Shown here in pieces: positions 6,693-15,212 of a DNA stretch of 42,274 bases. This DNA is from a virus, in the IMG/VR virus record IMGVR_UViG_3300025326_000086, positions 1 through 42,274 of that record. One strand, given 5' to 3'. Each line of letters starts with the position of its first letter. Within the stretch, counting starts at the first letter, position 1. The notes beneath the pieces were generated by a model. It was not told the origin of the DNA, searched no databases, and saw only the letters and a list, made by a program, of their open reading frames with translations. A program made the position numbers and the translations under genes.

Positions 6693-6992
6693 ATGCCAAA
6701 AGAATGGGTGTGGGTAATAAACCCCCACGGAGTTAGAGTAGAAGTTGACGCTGAGAGAATTCCCGAACTCAAGAAAAAGGGATATTCTGTGGTTGATCCG
6801 AACGACTCAGTTGCTATTCCAGGAAAACAGTTGCCAGTAAAATCGGCTCCAACGATTAGCACTGAAGTGAAGCCTGATCTTTCAATGGGTAGAAGCAGAT
6901 TAAATAAAATGGCGATCGAAGCTGGAGTGCCAAACCCCAAAAAGCTTTCGAGCAAACAGGCGGTGATCGACGCGATCAATGCAAATAGGTAG
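6693..6992 (+). CDS. Hypothetical protein with N-terminal 'NPHGVRVEV' module and SAP-like tail
   Basis: 99 residues; AAAGGCC precedes the ATG. Residues 9-36 (INPHGVRVEVDAERIPEL then GYSVV) match in pattern the N-terminus of the glycosyltransferase that follows (RNAHGMIVEIPESELE, then GFELV), suggesting a shared small beta-domain. The C-terminal 30 residues (LNKMAIEAGVPNPKKLSSKQAVIDAI) look like a SAP-type helix-extended-loop-helix motif, often nucleic-acid binding. It overlaps the next gene by 14 nt. A structural or adaptor role is possible; nothing is shown. Confidence 0.72.
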   Translation: MPKEWVWVINPHGVRVEVDAERIPELKKKGYSVVDPNDSVAIPGKQLPVKSAPTISTEVKPDLSMGRSRLNKMAIEAGVPNPKKLSSKQAVIDAINANR

Positions 6993-8109
6993 CGCGGCCG
7001 CCCTGGTTCGCAATGCTCATGGAATGATCGTTGAAATTCCAGAGTCAGAGCTTGAGTTAACCCTAAAAATTCCAGGGTTTGAGTTGGTTCGTGGTAAGCG
7101 AAGCCTTGCCAAAGGATATAAAAGCCTTGAGGAAGTGCCCTGGATGTTTCCACCCCTGACTGGCTACAGGCTAGACGGATATGGGCGTATTAACGAGTTC
7201 ATAAACGACAATTTTGTTTCGACTCAAAAGGCTGAGGCAACTTTAAGCCTGGGGGGATTACGCCATGTGACTAAACCACACGACAAATATATCCACGTTT
7301 TACTGACAATGTTTGAAGCGGATAGAATACCAGACCAATGGGTTCAGGTTTGTAATGAATGTTTTGACCACCTTTTAATTCCCTCAGATTGGTGCATCAG
7401 TGTTTTTACCGAGAGCGGGGTAACAACCCCAATGCACAAACTTCCGCTGTTTGCTACTGATTTCAAAATTTACAGGCCAGAGACTAAGCCTTTCGTATTT
7501 GGACACCAAAATGCCCTGGTAGAAGGGGCGCAGAAGGGTTGGGATTTGGTCATTAGAGCGTTCCTAACCCTGTACAAAGGAAACCCAGACGTCAAATTAT
7601 TACTCAAGGCCAGAGAACACGACTGGGCTAACGACAGGTGGTATTACGAAGAGTTGCGCAAAATTTCAAACATCGAGCTGATTGTTGGTGATTTTTCCTA
7701 TGCAGAACTACAAGAAAAGTTCTTTTCCAGAGTTAATTGCTTTGTTTATCCTTCTAGGGGCGAAGGCTGGGGCTTGCCTCCGCTTGAGGCAATGGCGCAC
7801 GGCATCCCAACTATTTTGACCGACGCTCACTCGCACACAGAGTTTTCAAAATACGGCATCCCGATTGGCGTCACAGGCGGGTCTTTTAGTTTTTATGCTG
7901 GCCGAGTCAAAGAGGTTGGAACTGGTTACTGGGTCGAGCCTAGGTTTGATGAATTGGTTAAAACAATGAGCTGGGTGTACAGAAATTACGAACCAGCAAA
8001 AGCCCTAGCAGTTCAGCGAGTGCCACAGCTAAAGAAGAAATTTAGTGGTGAAAAATTCGTCAAGAACCTAAAAAAAATTATGGGGGAAATATGCGTATCA
8101 TCTGGATAG
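6979..8109 (+). CDS. Glycosyltransferase, GT4/GT-B type, with extra N-terminal module
   Basis: 376 residues. The C-terminal half has the GT4 donor-site signature RGEGWGLPPLEAMAHGIPTI (about residues 260-279), with the E-x7-E glutamates, and upstream VEGAQKGWDLVIRAF and NIELIVGDFSYAEL as in other GT-B enzymes. Residues 1-40 are a short module shared with the gene before it. It presumably transfers a sugar from a nucleotide-sugar to phage DNA, a virion protein or a host surface glycan; the acceptor cannot be told. The second glycosyltransferase and a methyltransferase follow in the same overlapping gene chain. Confidence 0.88.
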   Translation: MQIGSAAALVRNAHGMIVEIPESELELTLKIPGFELVRGKRSLAKGYKSLEEVPWMFPPLTGYRLDGYGRINEFINDNFVSTQKAEATLSLGGLRHVTKPHDKYIHVLLTMFEADRIPDQWVQVCNECFDHLLIPSDWCISVFTESGVTTPMHKLPLFATDFKIYRPETKPFVFGHQNALVEGAQKGWDLVIRAFLTLYKGNPDVKLLLKAREHDWANDRWYYEELRKISNIELIVGDFSYAELQEKFFSRVNCFVYPSRGEGWGLPPLEAMAHGIPTILTDAHSHTEFSKYGIPIGVTGGSFSFYAGRVKEVGTGYWVEPRFDELVKTMSWVYRNYEPAKALAVQRVPQLKKKFSGEKFVKNLKKIMGEICVSSG

Positions 8110-8948
8110 CCGACTACACCATCAAAGACTATTTGGGTGGCGCTCAAATCACCAACTTGGAAATGATTACTGCTGGGGAAAAACGAGGTCATAAGATTAT
8201 TCAGATTAACCATAAAGAAATAGACGCATTTAAGTTCAGGAAAACAGATCGAGTCGTCTTGAATAATATGGCTATACTCAATCGAGATCACCACGATAAA
8301 TTGATGAGGGTTATTCTCAACACCCGATTTGTGCGCTACATCCACGATTATGATTGGGTTTACAACGACATGCACGTCAGTACCATTTCGGGTATGTTCA
8401 AAAAAGCCAAGGGTATTATTTTCCTTTCGCCCCTTCAGGCTTTAATTACCCGCGACAAGTTCGTTGTCCGAGACAGCGTTATTATTCCCTCGCCAGTTGA
8501 TACCAAGAAATTTTACAATCAACACCAGCCAAGAAAAAAGAACTCGGCCCTTTACACTGGCGAAATCAACACCCACAAGGGCATTAACCACCTGTATAAC
8601 TGGGCATTATTCCACCCAGAAATTCAGCTTGATTTGTACGGCTGGATTGCTCACCCAGGCCTAACAAGCTTGCTTCCGCACAACGTCAAGATAATTGAAA
8701 AATTACCCCACGCTGATATTACCCAGACTCTCAATCAATACGAAAAGTTTGTGCACTTGCCGATCTGGAGAGAGCCTTTCGGTCGAGCGGCCGCGGAAGC
8801 TTACTTGTGTGGTTGTAAGCTTGTGACCAACGGCAAGGTGGGCTTTCAATCGTTCGACTGGGATTACAAAGATCCCAAAGCTATTGCCGATGAAATTGCC
8901 AAAGCTCCAGACAGATTTTGGGATTATGTTGAGGAAAAATTAGCATGA
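8091..8948 (+). CDS. Glycosyltransferase, GT4-like (second)
   Basis: 285 residues, short for GT-B. It has an N-terminal Rossmann-like start (MRIIWIADYTIKDYLGGAQ), SALYTGEINTHKGINHL around residues 152-168, and the donor-site block WREPFGRAAAEAYLCGCKLV (226-245). The N-terminal acceptor domain is reduced. It overlaps the previous gene by 19 nt, so the pair are probably made together and may act in sequence on one acceptor. Not a frameshifted part of its neighbour, as both have their own donor-site motif. Confidence 0.85.
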   Translation: MRIIWIADYTIKDYLGGAQITNLEMITAGEKRGHKIIQINHKEIDAFKFRKTDRVVLNNMAILNRDHHDKLMRVILNTRFVRYIHDYDWVYNDMHVSTISGMFKKAKGIIFLSPLQALITRDKFVVRDSVIIPSPVDTKKFYNQHQPRKKNSALYTGEINTHKGINHLYNWALFHPEIQLDLYGWIAHPGLTSLLPHNVKIIEKLPHADITQTLNQYEKFVHLPIWREPFGRAAAEAYLCGCKLVTNGKVGFQSFDWDYKDPKAIADEIAKAPDRFWDYVEEKLA

Positions 8949-9211
8949 CCAAATTAAAATGCCTAAACTGCAAGCATGAATTCAAGGTAGCGGGAGAGCG
9001 AGCTTACAGTAAGTGTCCCAAGTGTGATGGCGATGCTTATTTTCTTGCCTCAAGTTTGCATGACAACTCCCCACAAAAAGTTGTTCAGCGCCCAGAAAAA
9101 GGCACAGAGCGCTGGTATAATGAAAAGTGGTACAGACGAAGCGATAAAGACTGGCATGAGGACATTCAAAGACGGGTACAAAACCCAGATGGTTCAATAA
9201 CCAGACGATGA
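8945..9211 (+). CDS. Small zinc-ribbon protein
   Basis: 88 residues. CLNC near the N-terminus and CPKC about 18 residues later form a standard two-knuckle zinc ribbon (rubredoxin/FmdB-like). The rest is polar and Trp/Arg-rich (RWYNEKWYRRSDKDWHEDIQ) with no recognised domain. ATGA overlaps on both sides place it between the second glycosyltransferase and the methyltransferase. Confidence 0.78.
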   Translation: MTKLKCLNCKHEFKVAGERAYSKCPKCDGDAYFLASSLHDNSPQKVVQRPEKGTERWYNEKWYRRSDKDWHEDIQRRVQNPDGSITRR

Positions 9212-9792
9212 TTACCAAACAACAGATTAAAGATTTCTACACCACCGAAGGCAGTATCCCCAGCACCACTCAAGAACGGGTTTACTCAAAAGCTACTTCC
9301 AGAAAAAGAAAACGTGCCGTGGAGAAAATGTTAGCCAAAGAAAAAGTAGTCAGTTTCCTCGAGATTGGTTGTGCTGAGGGGATGTACTGCGAGTTTATGC
9401 TCAAATATGCCGAGCGAATTACAGGCATGGATATTTCCCTGCCCAAAATAAACAGAGCTGGTAGCGCTAACAAAATTAGGTACATCGAAGGCGATTGGGA
9501 CGCTATTCCTTTTAGCAACGGGGGCTTTGATTTAATCCTGGCAAGCGAATGTTTGGAACATTCTCTTGATCCAAGCCATGTAGTTAAAGAAGTTTTTAGG
9601 GTTGCACATCGAGCGATATTCAGCGTTCCAATTAAAGAACCGAAATTGGCCGATCCTATGCACCACCACACTGGCCATATCCACGCTTTCAGACCCGATA
9701 CTTTCAAAGAGCTCTTCAAAGATTATAAAATAAACGACGAATACCTGGACGAAGAGACTGGGTTCATGGTCTTGGAAGTAATAAACAAATGA
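9208..9792 (+). CDS. Class I SAM-dependent methyltransferase
   Basis: 194 residues. Motif I is FLEIGCAEGMYCEFML (about 50-65), the acidic residue of motif II is in ITGMDIS, the post-motif is GDWDAIPFSNGGFDLILASECLEH, and a His-rich stretch (MHHHTGHIHAF) follows near 150-160. This is the Methyltransf_11/UbiE-like pattern found beside glycosyltransferases, where such enzymes modify sugars or lipids; the substrate here is unknown. It is part of the glycosylation-type cassette 6979-9792. Confidence 0.87.
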   Translation: MITKQQIKDFYTTEGSIPSTTQERVYSKATSRKRKRAVEKMLAKEKVVSFLEIGCAEGMYCEFMLKYAERITGMDISLPKINRAGSANKIRYIEGDWDAIPFSNGGFDLILASECLEHSLDPSHVVKEVFRVAHRAIFSVPIKEPKLADPMHHHTGHIHAFRPDTFKELFKDYKINDEYLDEETGFMVLEVINK

Positions 9793-10115
9793 TGGACATT
9801 AACGATTTAATCAACAGAGTCAGGAGTAGCTCAAAAGATATCGAAGAGCTACAAAATATAGACCTAATTGTAGTCGAGCTGATGATTAGGTCGGCGGAGT
9901 CAATTGCTGTGAAAGAAAATGATTACGCGGCGGCGTTTTTAGAAGCACTTGAACTTGGATACAAAATGACAATGCAGAAAGCCGAGTGGCAAGCAAAAAG
10001 AGCCACTGGGGGCGAGTATGACGCCGAAAAACGGCGTTTGCATGCACTGGAGAAGCTCCACACTCACATTCAGTCAAGGATTGCAACGCTTCAGATCATC
10101 GCCGATACGAAGTAG
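9789..10115 (+). CDS. Hypothetical helical protein, last gene of the plus-strand run
   Basis: 108 residues, almost fully helical by composition (KDIEELQNIDLIVVELMIRSAESIAV; EYDAEKRRLHALEKLHTHIQ). It starts at an ATGATGG overlap with the methyltransferase. Its last 20 bases overlap the tail end of the minus-strand gene 10096-10278, so two transcripts converge here with no clear intrinsic terminator. Function unknown. Confidence 0.75.
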   Translation: MMDINDLINRVRSSSKDIEELQNIDLIVVELMIRSAESIAVKENDYAAAFLEALELGYKMTMQKAEWQAKRATGGEYDAEKRRLHALEKLHTHIQSRIATLQIIADTK

Positions 10116-10278
10116 GAATTTCGTCGTCTTCAAAAATGTTTTCGCCAGCTCGCTCTCTTTTAGCGTAGCGTTCCAACCAAAATGGGATCTCACGATTGAG
10201 GGCAACTAGCACAAAAAGCCAGGTTGCAATGTAAAACCTAAATGGCAAATGAATTAGGTATTTTAGGGTGTATTTCAT
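10096..10278 (-). CDS. Small membrane protein, last gene of the late operon
   Basis: 60 residues with one hydrophobic segment at about residues 8-27 (LIHLPFRFYIATWLFVLVAL) followed by a charged C-terminus. The ATG overlaps the stop of the fibre gene (ATGA), which supports it. It could be a late lysis or membrane factor; the sequence does not decide. Confidence 0.65.
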   Translation of the reverse strand: MKYTLKYLIHLPFRFYIATWLFVLVALNREIPFWLERYAKRERAGENIFEDDEIPTSYRR

Positions 10279-11198
10279 TTACTTTTCTTGAGAGTGTCAA
10301 CCTCGGTTTTGAGTTCTTGAATAGCCCCAATTAACACGGGGATCAACTCGTTGTAAGAAATAGACAATAAACCAGCTTCGTCTTTTTTGACCAATTCTGG
10401 CAACACTGGCTTAACCTCCTGAGCAATTAAGCCAATGTGCTTTTGAGCAGTCTTGTCTTTTTTGAAGACAAACCCCACTGGATTAAGAGCCATAACTTTT
10501 TTAAGAGATCCAGCGTAAGATGAGATATTTCTCTTTAGGCGTCGGTCAGAACGACTGTTAAAGTTGAAAGCCCAGATGTCGGTACAGTCGTCAATGTTAA
10601 AGTCATTCATGTCGATATTGTTCAAAGCCCCCCATTTATTGCTTGGTGACGCAGTAAAACAACCAGAAACAGTAACACCGCCGTTAGCGTTAAGTGCTGG
10701 TTGCATGTTAAGAGTGCCAGTTGGCTGATCCCAACTTGATGACCCTCCAGAGTGCCAGATGTTAATGCGAGTAGTGCCGCCACTGTCTTTCAAATTGAGG
10801 TTGTTGCCATAAATGTTTACTGCTCCCCCGCTAAGACCACCGTTGATTGTTGAACCGTTAATGGTCACGCCGTTAATAGTGCCAGCAGTAATCGTTCCTA
10901 AATCAGCCTTAATTGCAGAAAGAGTGGAAATGGTAGCCTGGACAGCACTCAAGACGTTGGTCTGCATACGAGCCGCGGCTAAATTGCCAGCCGTGATGTT
11001 GTTGGCATTGATATTTGTAACAGAAAGAACGCTGGCGTCGATTGTCCCAGCGGTAATAGCACTAGCGTTTAGGTTGGTGACGTTGATGGTTGAACCATCA
11101 ACAGCCCCATATTTTTCCACTCCACCCACTCCCTGAGCTCCAGTGTATTGACGGCTTGGTTCGCCAAATGGGCTGTCCCCTGGAAATGTGATTGGCAT
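10275..11198 (-). CDS. Tail fibre/spike with C-terminal S74 intramolecular chaperone
   Basis: 307 residues. Residues about 35-125 are repeats of the I-T-A-G-T-I/N-I-T-A-G-N-L kind (beta-helical fibre shaft). About 130-200 is a glycine- and Asn-rich middle. From about 210, SDRRLKRNISSYAGSLKKVMALNPVGF and IGLIAQEVKPVLPELV define the peptidase S74 chaperone domain, which helps the trimer fold and then cuts itself off at the Ser of the S-D-x-R-L-K motif (family knowledge). The last 20 residues are a coiled coil. It is likely a receptor-binding or adsorption protein. Confidence 0.92.
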   Translation of the reverse strand: MPITFPGDSPFGEPSRQYTGAQGVGGVEKYGAVDGSTINVTNLNASAITAGTIDASVLSVTNINANNITAGNLAAARMQTNVLSAVQATISTLSAIKADLGTITAGTINGVTINGSTINGGLSGGAVNIYGNNLNLKDSGGTTRINIWHSGGSSSWDQPTGTLNMQPALNANGGVTVSGCFTASPSNKWGALNNIDMNDFNIDDCTDIWAFNFNSRSDRRLKRNISSYAGSLKKVMALNPVGFVFKKDKTAQKHIGLIAQEVKPVLPELVKKDEAGLLSISYNELIPVLIGAIQELKTEVDTLKKSK

Positions 11199-12284
11199 TT
11201 ATGTGCGCTTCCTCTGAAGAATTGGTTTGGTCAATTCTGCTCCAGTATTTTCTACGTCTACGATCATACCAACAACCCTCATAAATTCGTCAATTTCTAC
11301 TCGCCCACGATTGACCCTGATTTTAATGCTGTCGCCTAGGCTGTAGCCAGAAAACGGTGCTAAACCAGGGGCGAAAGCCAGAGTTAAAGTCTTAGATTGA
11401 TCCTTGTCTTGTTTGAGAACGTCTTTGGCTCGCTCGTCTAGCTCGCCTTGGGTGGTCATATCGCCGTGAACGGGCGAAAACTGATGCCTGTAGTGGGTGG
11501 AAATTGAGGTTGCGTCAGTCTGGGTGGACGTCAGAATAGCTGGGCCAGAAGTGACAGTAAAGGCTTTAACGTCGTTGTGAATAAAGCGAAAGTCTTGGAT
11601 AAAGCTAAAGTCAACAATCTCCCCGTCAAGTTCTAGCACGACGTTTGGTTTATCAGTCCCTACGTCCCGCAAGAATGTGAACGTCGGGCTTGTTGCGGGC
11701 GCAATGTCAAAGACAGTGTTTTGCGTCCACGCACCTGACGGGGAATTAGATCTGGCATAGTAAACCAGCTTTAATAACAGGGTGTAATAATCTTCATCAT
11801 AAGTGGTCAGCGTGATTGTTTTGTCAGTGGAAGTGCCCGTGGCATAAGGATCTTCGATCGTCCCCTTGGTAAACAAATCACCAGGGGCGGCACTTGTCAA
11901 AGCATCAATCGTGTCGAAAATTGGGGAAGCAATTTGAGTGCCAAGCTTTTGGGCGGTATAAGTGGTATCGAAGCCCACTCGATACCACTTGAGCGTTTCT
12001 TTGTAGTCAAGGCCATAAACAGTAGTCCCCTCGAGATTGTCTTCAACGGCGGCAACTAGACCCTGCCAAACTACAGTCCCATTGCGATAAAAAGCAATTT
12101 TGGTTTTAGCTACTTCAAAAATAGTGCCGACAATTTTGGAGTCATTATGGGGAATGGTGAAGCGGCATTTACCAACGTCATTTTCATAACGCTCCCAAGC
12201 CCGATTGGTGGCTTTTTCAAATTCGTACTGATTACCAGAGGTGTCAGTAACGATGATGGTGTAGGTCGGAGGAGCTGTTAGCAT
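11199..12284 (-). CDS. Tail/baseplate hub-like protein
   Basis: 361 residues. The N-terminal part (YTIIVTDTSGNQYEFEKATNRAWERYENDVG; IAFYRNGTVVWQGLVAAVED; VYGLDYKETLKWYRVG) follows the pattern of phage tail hub or 'Gp37-like' minor tail proteins. The C-terminal part ends with a beta domain (LGDSIKIRVNRGRVEIDEFMRVVGMIVDVE) common in such proteins. It sits directly between the Dit-like protein and the fibre, the expected place for a hub. The exact family is uncertain. Confidence 0.72.
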   Translation of the reverse strand: MLTAPPTYTIIVTDTSGNQYEFEKATNRAWERYENDVGKCRFTIPHNDSKIVGTIFEVAKTKIAFYRNGTVVWQGLVAAVEDNLEGTTVYGLDYKETLKWYRVGFDTTYTAQKLGTQIASPIFDTIDALTSAAPGDLFTKGTIEDPYATGTSTDKTITLTTYDEDYYTLLLKLVYYARSNSPSGAWTQNTVFDIAPATSPTFTFLRDVGTDKPNVVLELDGEIVDFSFIQDFRFIHNDVKAFTVTSGPAILTSTQTDATSISTHYRHQFSPVHGDMTTQGELDERAKDVLKQDKDQSKTLTLAFAPGLAPFSGYSLGDSIKIRVNRGRVEIDEFMRVVGMIVDVENTGAELTKPILQRKRT

Positions 12285-12286
12285 AT

Positions 12287-13117
12287 TTACAAAGTCCAGG
12301 CATTGTACCAGGACACGGTCACAACCGCATTGGTGTCGTTGGACACGGTAATTGTATTGTCACCAGGCACCAAACTCCACCAAGTCGTGTTTGATCCTAG
12401 ATAGGATCTCGACTCCGTCGACCCTAGCTTCGCAGAGTGTAGCCTGGTATCAATAGTGAGGGTCTGCCCATTAGTCAGGGCAGTCGTAACATAAACAATC
12501 TCGCCAGTAGTCGTATTAGTAATTGTTAGGGAAGTAGACGTAGTGCCAGAGGCAACGATGGTAATAATTACATTGGTTGACGTGTCGCCAGAGTTTGTAG
12601 CTGTTCCAGACCCAACCCTAGTTCCAAGTGCTGTGGTATATTTTCTCGGATCACGAAGCTTGAGATTGGCTTTGGTGGTCAAGATTTGACCAGACAAAGA
12701 ATCAATGGCTATTTTGGGGATTTCCACTGGCTTGAGCCAAGTTCGGTAGTTTCTAGTAGAAGCCCCAACGATTTCAGTCCAGGTGAATGGCAAGTAGCCA
12801 CCATAATCAGTGTCCTCGCCATAGGCGGCGTCAAGCTCGGCTAATTCTGGATTAAAGGTTTTTTTAACCGTTTGGGCTAGTTCGCGCATTTTAGCCTCAG
12901 TGCTAGCAAACAAACTCAGTGGCAAAACAACCGAGCCTTTGTCAAGCTTTGAGCCGTAATCAACAATACCTGGGTCAGTTGGTAAGGAGTCTTCGACGTT
13001 TTCTACTAGAACATCACTAATGCTTGTTGCGTCAAGCAAAACAAATTCGGTCGGATCTGTGGTTTGATCGTTGATTATTAGGCCGTTGTATGTGTATTGA
13101 GTTCTTGAGTAAGCCAT
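12287..13117 (-). CDS. Distal tail (Dit)-like protein
   Basis: 276 residues. The N-terminal half (YTYNGLIINDQT, a ring-domain-like GSVVLPLSLFASTEAKMRELAQTVKKTFNP, and RTWLKPVEIPKIAID) resembles Dit/Siphovirus_tail proteins that cap the tail tube and hold the baseplate. The last about 100 residues are a Thr/Ser-rich beta domain. Starts by TAATG overlap with the previous gene. Finding a Dit-like protein without tape measure or tube genes is unusual. Confidence 0.68.
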   Translation of the reverse strand: MAYSRTQYTYNGLIINDQTTDPTEFVLLDATSISDVLVENVEDSLPTDPGIVDYGSKLDKGSVVLPLSLFASTEAKMRELAQTVKKTFNPELAELDAAYGEDTDYGGYLPFTWTEIVGASTRNYRTWLKPVEIPKIAIDSLSGQILTTKANLKLRDPRKYTTALGTRVGSGTATNSGDTSTNVIITIVASGTTSTSLTITNTTTGEIVYVTTALTNGQTLTIDTRLHSAKLGSTESRSYLGSNTTWWSLVPGDNTITVSNDTNAVVTVSWYNAWTL

Positions 13118-13992
13118 TAAATAATCTCGCTACTTCCAGGGTTGTCAGCGAGCCTTCGCTTTTCTTCATTAAATTTTCGTTCAAACTCACGAGCGTGTAC
13201 CCGTAAGTTTTCAAACGAGACTTTAGTCCCCTGTTGTAGTCGCGCCCACACCTCAAAGCGCGGAAAATCATCAGCTAACCGAGTATAAGCACTCATGCGC
13301 AGGTGCAATAACACCAAGGGATCAAGTCTGGTTGGAACTTCGCCAGCGTTGGCAAATTTTTTGCTCCCTACCAAACGGATTGCCTGAGCGTTTTCAATTC
13401 CAGCCAAATCATAAAATCGTAACTGGTTGCGCTCAAAAACCCAATTGCTATTCAACACCCGCTTGAAAGTGGTCGTAATGCTGTTGGGATTGCCAATGCC
13501 GACTTCTCGAATTTCGTAGATGTTGTTTGGCACGGTGTAGATTTTAGTCTGGGTGGACGAAGTATTAACCACTGTTAAAGAAGTGTCGATTACAGTTCGA
13601 GCAAACTCTGGGTAAAGGGCTTCGATTGCTTGTTCTTTCATCCACTCTCGGTCAGCGGAAGTCCAAACGGCAGAGGAGGCGTCATTCATGGCCGCCATAA
13701 ACAAGGTGTCCCAGCGATCTTGACCACCTTGAACCCAAGGGCTTTTGTCGGTTTCCGTACTGGTGCTGGTGTTATACCAAGTGGATGCGTAAAACTTTGA
13801 AGTATCTCCAAGGGTATGGTTGTAATGGGTATAGCCTGGGTTCAGAAGATCGGCCGTTGTAGTATCAATAGTTACCGTGTTGAGAAGGGTTGCACCAGTC
13901 CCAGCAGAATCGGTGGCTTCATAAAAACGAGTTTTATCAAAGACAGCCGTCCCATCATCAGGGTTCTGAGCATACAAATAAATGACCGACAT
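13117..13992 (-). CDS. Probable virion structural protein (tail or head-tail region)
   Basis: 291 residues. It starts with a beta-rich domain (VIYLYAQNPDDGTAVFDKTRFYEATD) typical of phage structural proteins, then a region with REWMKEQAIEALYPEFART and a basic helical C-terminus (EFERKFNEEKRRLADN). It is next to the Dit-like gene in the late operon. A head-tail connector or tail adaptor is possible; no family can be named. Confidence 0.6.
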   Translation of the reverse strand: MSVIYLYAQNPDDGTAVFDKTRFYEATDSAGTGATLLNTVTIDTTTADLLNPGYTHYNHTLGDTSKFYASTWYNTSTSTETDKSPWVQGGQDRWDTLFMAAMNDASSAVWTSADREWMKEQAIEALYPEFARTVIDTSLTVVNTSSTQTKIYTVPNNIYEIREVGIGNPNSITTTFKRVLNSNWVFERNQLRFYDLAGIENAQAIRLVGSKKFANAGEVPTRLDPLVLLHLRMSAYTRLADDFPRFEVWARLQQGTKVSFENLRVHAREFERKFNEEKRRLADNPGSSEII

Positions 13993-13998
13993 ATTTTC

Positions 13999-14199
13999 CT
14001 ATTTCTTTACAAAATACACTGCCAACAAGTTTACAGCGATTGTGACCAAAGTCAAAATCGGCTCTGAAACTGGCTTTAGCTGTGGAAATGCAAAAACCAG
14101 TAGTTCAACAAGCGCCCAAGCCGCGCCCGCGGACGGGATAACGTAGCTTGCCGCTGAAGCAACATGCTCGCTCATAGTCTTTTCTTCAACTTTTGCCAT
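13999..14199 (-). CDS. Holin-like small membrane protein
   Basis: 66 residues from ATG 14199, which has AAAGGAAG immediately upstream; the longer form from TTG 14211 would place the ribosome-binding site inside the gene. Two hydrophobic segments (about 18-38 and 46-63), a short turn with KPVSEP between them and a C-terminal FVKK agree with a class II holin, although no holin family is certain. It lies 155 nt downstream of the amidase gene in the same direction. Confidence 0.68.
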   Translation of the reverse strand: MAKVEEKTMSEHVASAASYVIPSAGAAWALVELLVFAFPQLKPVSEPILTLVTIAVNLLAVYFVKK

Positions 14200-14259
14200 A
14201 CTTCCTTTCAAGTCATTATAATTTATACTATATCAAGTCCGTAAGTATCTTTTTCGTTT

Positions 14260-14289
14260 TAGCAGACAGCTCATTTTACTGCTGACGGC
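14260..14289 (-). other. Imperfect hairpin in the gap between amidase and holin-like genes
   Basis: The 155-bp gap 14200-14354 has no gene. It holds a 10-bp imperfect stem (8 of 10 paired, AGC-x-G-x-CAGC on the minus strand) with a 10-nt loop, and a strongly AT-rich stretch with TATAAT at 14215-14220 on the minus strand directly before the holin-like gene. The -35 is poor and no U-run follows the hairpin, so neither a promoter nor a terminator can be claimed with confidence. Confidence 0.3.
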
Positions 14290-14354
14290 TCTGAAATGTT
14301 TGTTTTTGTTGATCTATCCACCCTTTTGTAATCAAAAATAACGGTTATAGGCTC

Positions 14355-15212
14355 TTACTCCTTCTTTTTGTAGTTGCCTAGCTTGGTGTATCCGTCGAAT
14401 TCAACCCCATTGATCTCCCACTTAGAACCTGCACAGTCAATTTCCTTCGGCAAATCGGCAATTACAGGCGGCGTTTGGTTTTCCAGTTCATCAATTCTAT
14501 CCTGTAATATTTGGTTGTCAGATTGCAAGGTAGTGATTTTTGCCACTCTTTCGGCTTTAGCCCTACCCATTGAGGCAAAGATGCGAGCTAACATAGGAGG
14601 GTCGTTCATCAGCTCGTTGAGCTTGTGTTTGTCCTCGCCAAAATCGAGAATATCTTTATTCTTGTTCAGCTCTTCAACCAATTTTTGTCTCAGTTCTGCG
14701 TCTGTCATAGTTCCTGGCACTGGCGTTGGTGCAGTACCCATTTTGCTTTTTACTACGTCTAAAAATCGAGTCCATCCTAAATCAAGCGTTCGGTGGGGGC
14801 AGTATTTCCCTGAGAAGTCTTGGTGCTTTTTGACCTTCTCAACTCCCCAGTTCCGTTCTTTTAATAACTGGGCGATCAGTTCAGCCGCATTGTTTTCCGC
14901 TGTGGCGAATTTCTGACCGCCACTCTTAGAATAGCATATTTCAAGACCAATGTGCTTTCTGTTGCCAGCACCATTGGCTCCGTCTCCTGCATGCCATCCA
15001 TTACGATCAAGGGGAAGCCCTTGCCAAGCCTCAAGATCGTCAACAGCGAAGTGGAATGATGTCTGCAAAGCGTTGCCGACCATGTAGGAAATCTCACCTT
15101 TAGCACTAGCGTCATTAGCCGTGTTGTGGACACAGATACCGATGGGCGTCATTGGGTTTGGGCATTTGAGCGCGTACTTTGAAGCTGGAACTAGGTTCTG
15201 CTTAATGGTCAT
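14355..15212 (-). CDS. Endolysin: N-acetylmuramoyl-L-alanine amidase (Amidase_2/PGRP fold)
   Basis: 285 residues. The catalytic domain covers about residues 1-150, with zinc ligands H29 (ICVHNTAN), H130 (KKHQDFSG) and C138 (KYCPH), plus GWHAGDG and HIGLEICY typical of Amidase_2 (known to cut the bond between MurNAc and L-alanine). A Pro-rich linker leads to helical segments (165-245, including a coiled coil of about 25 residues) and an unassigned C-terminal end that may bind the wall. There is no signal peptide, so export needs a holin, and small membrane proteins lie on both sides. Shows that the host has peptidoglycan. Confidence 0.92.
   Translation of the reverse strand: MTIKQNLVPASKYALKCPNPMTPIGICVHNTANDASAKGEISYMVGNALQTSFHFAVDDLEAWQGLPLDRNGWHAGDGANGAGNRKHIGLEICYSKSGGQKFATAENNAAELIAQLLKERNWGVEKVKKHQDFSGKYCPHRTLDLGWTRFLDVVKSKMGTAPTPVPGTMTDAELRQKLVEELNKNKDILDFGEDKHKLNELMNDPPMLARIFASMGRAKAERVAKITTLQSDNQILQDRIDELENQTPPVIADLPKEIDCAGSKWEINGVEFDGYTKLGNYKKKE

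Noticed and set aside
6508-6717. Plus-strand ORF of 69 residues across the gap before 6693
   Set aside because: It coincides with a highly paired intergenic region, starts inside the preceding gene, has no good ribosome-binding site and overlaps the next gene's start.
6979-8948. The two glycosyltransferase ORFs as one frameshifted gene
   Set aside because: Each has its own N-terminus, start signal and donor-site motif; the 19-nt overlap is the usual style here.
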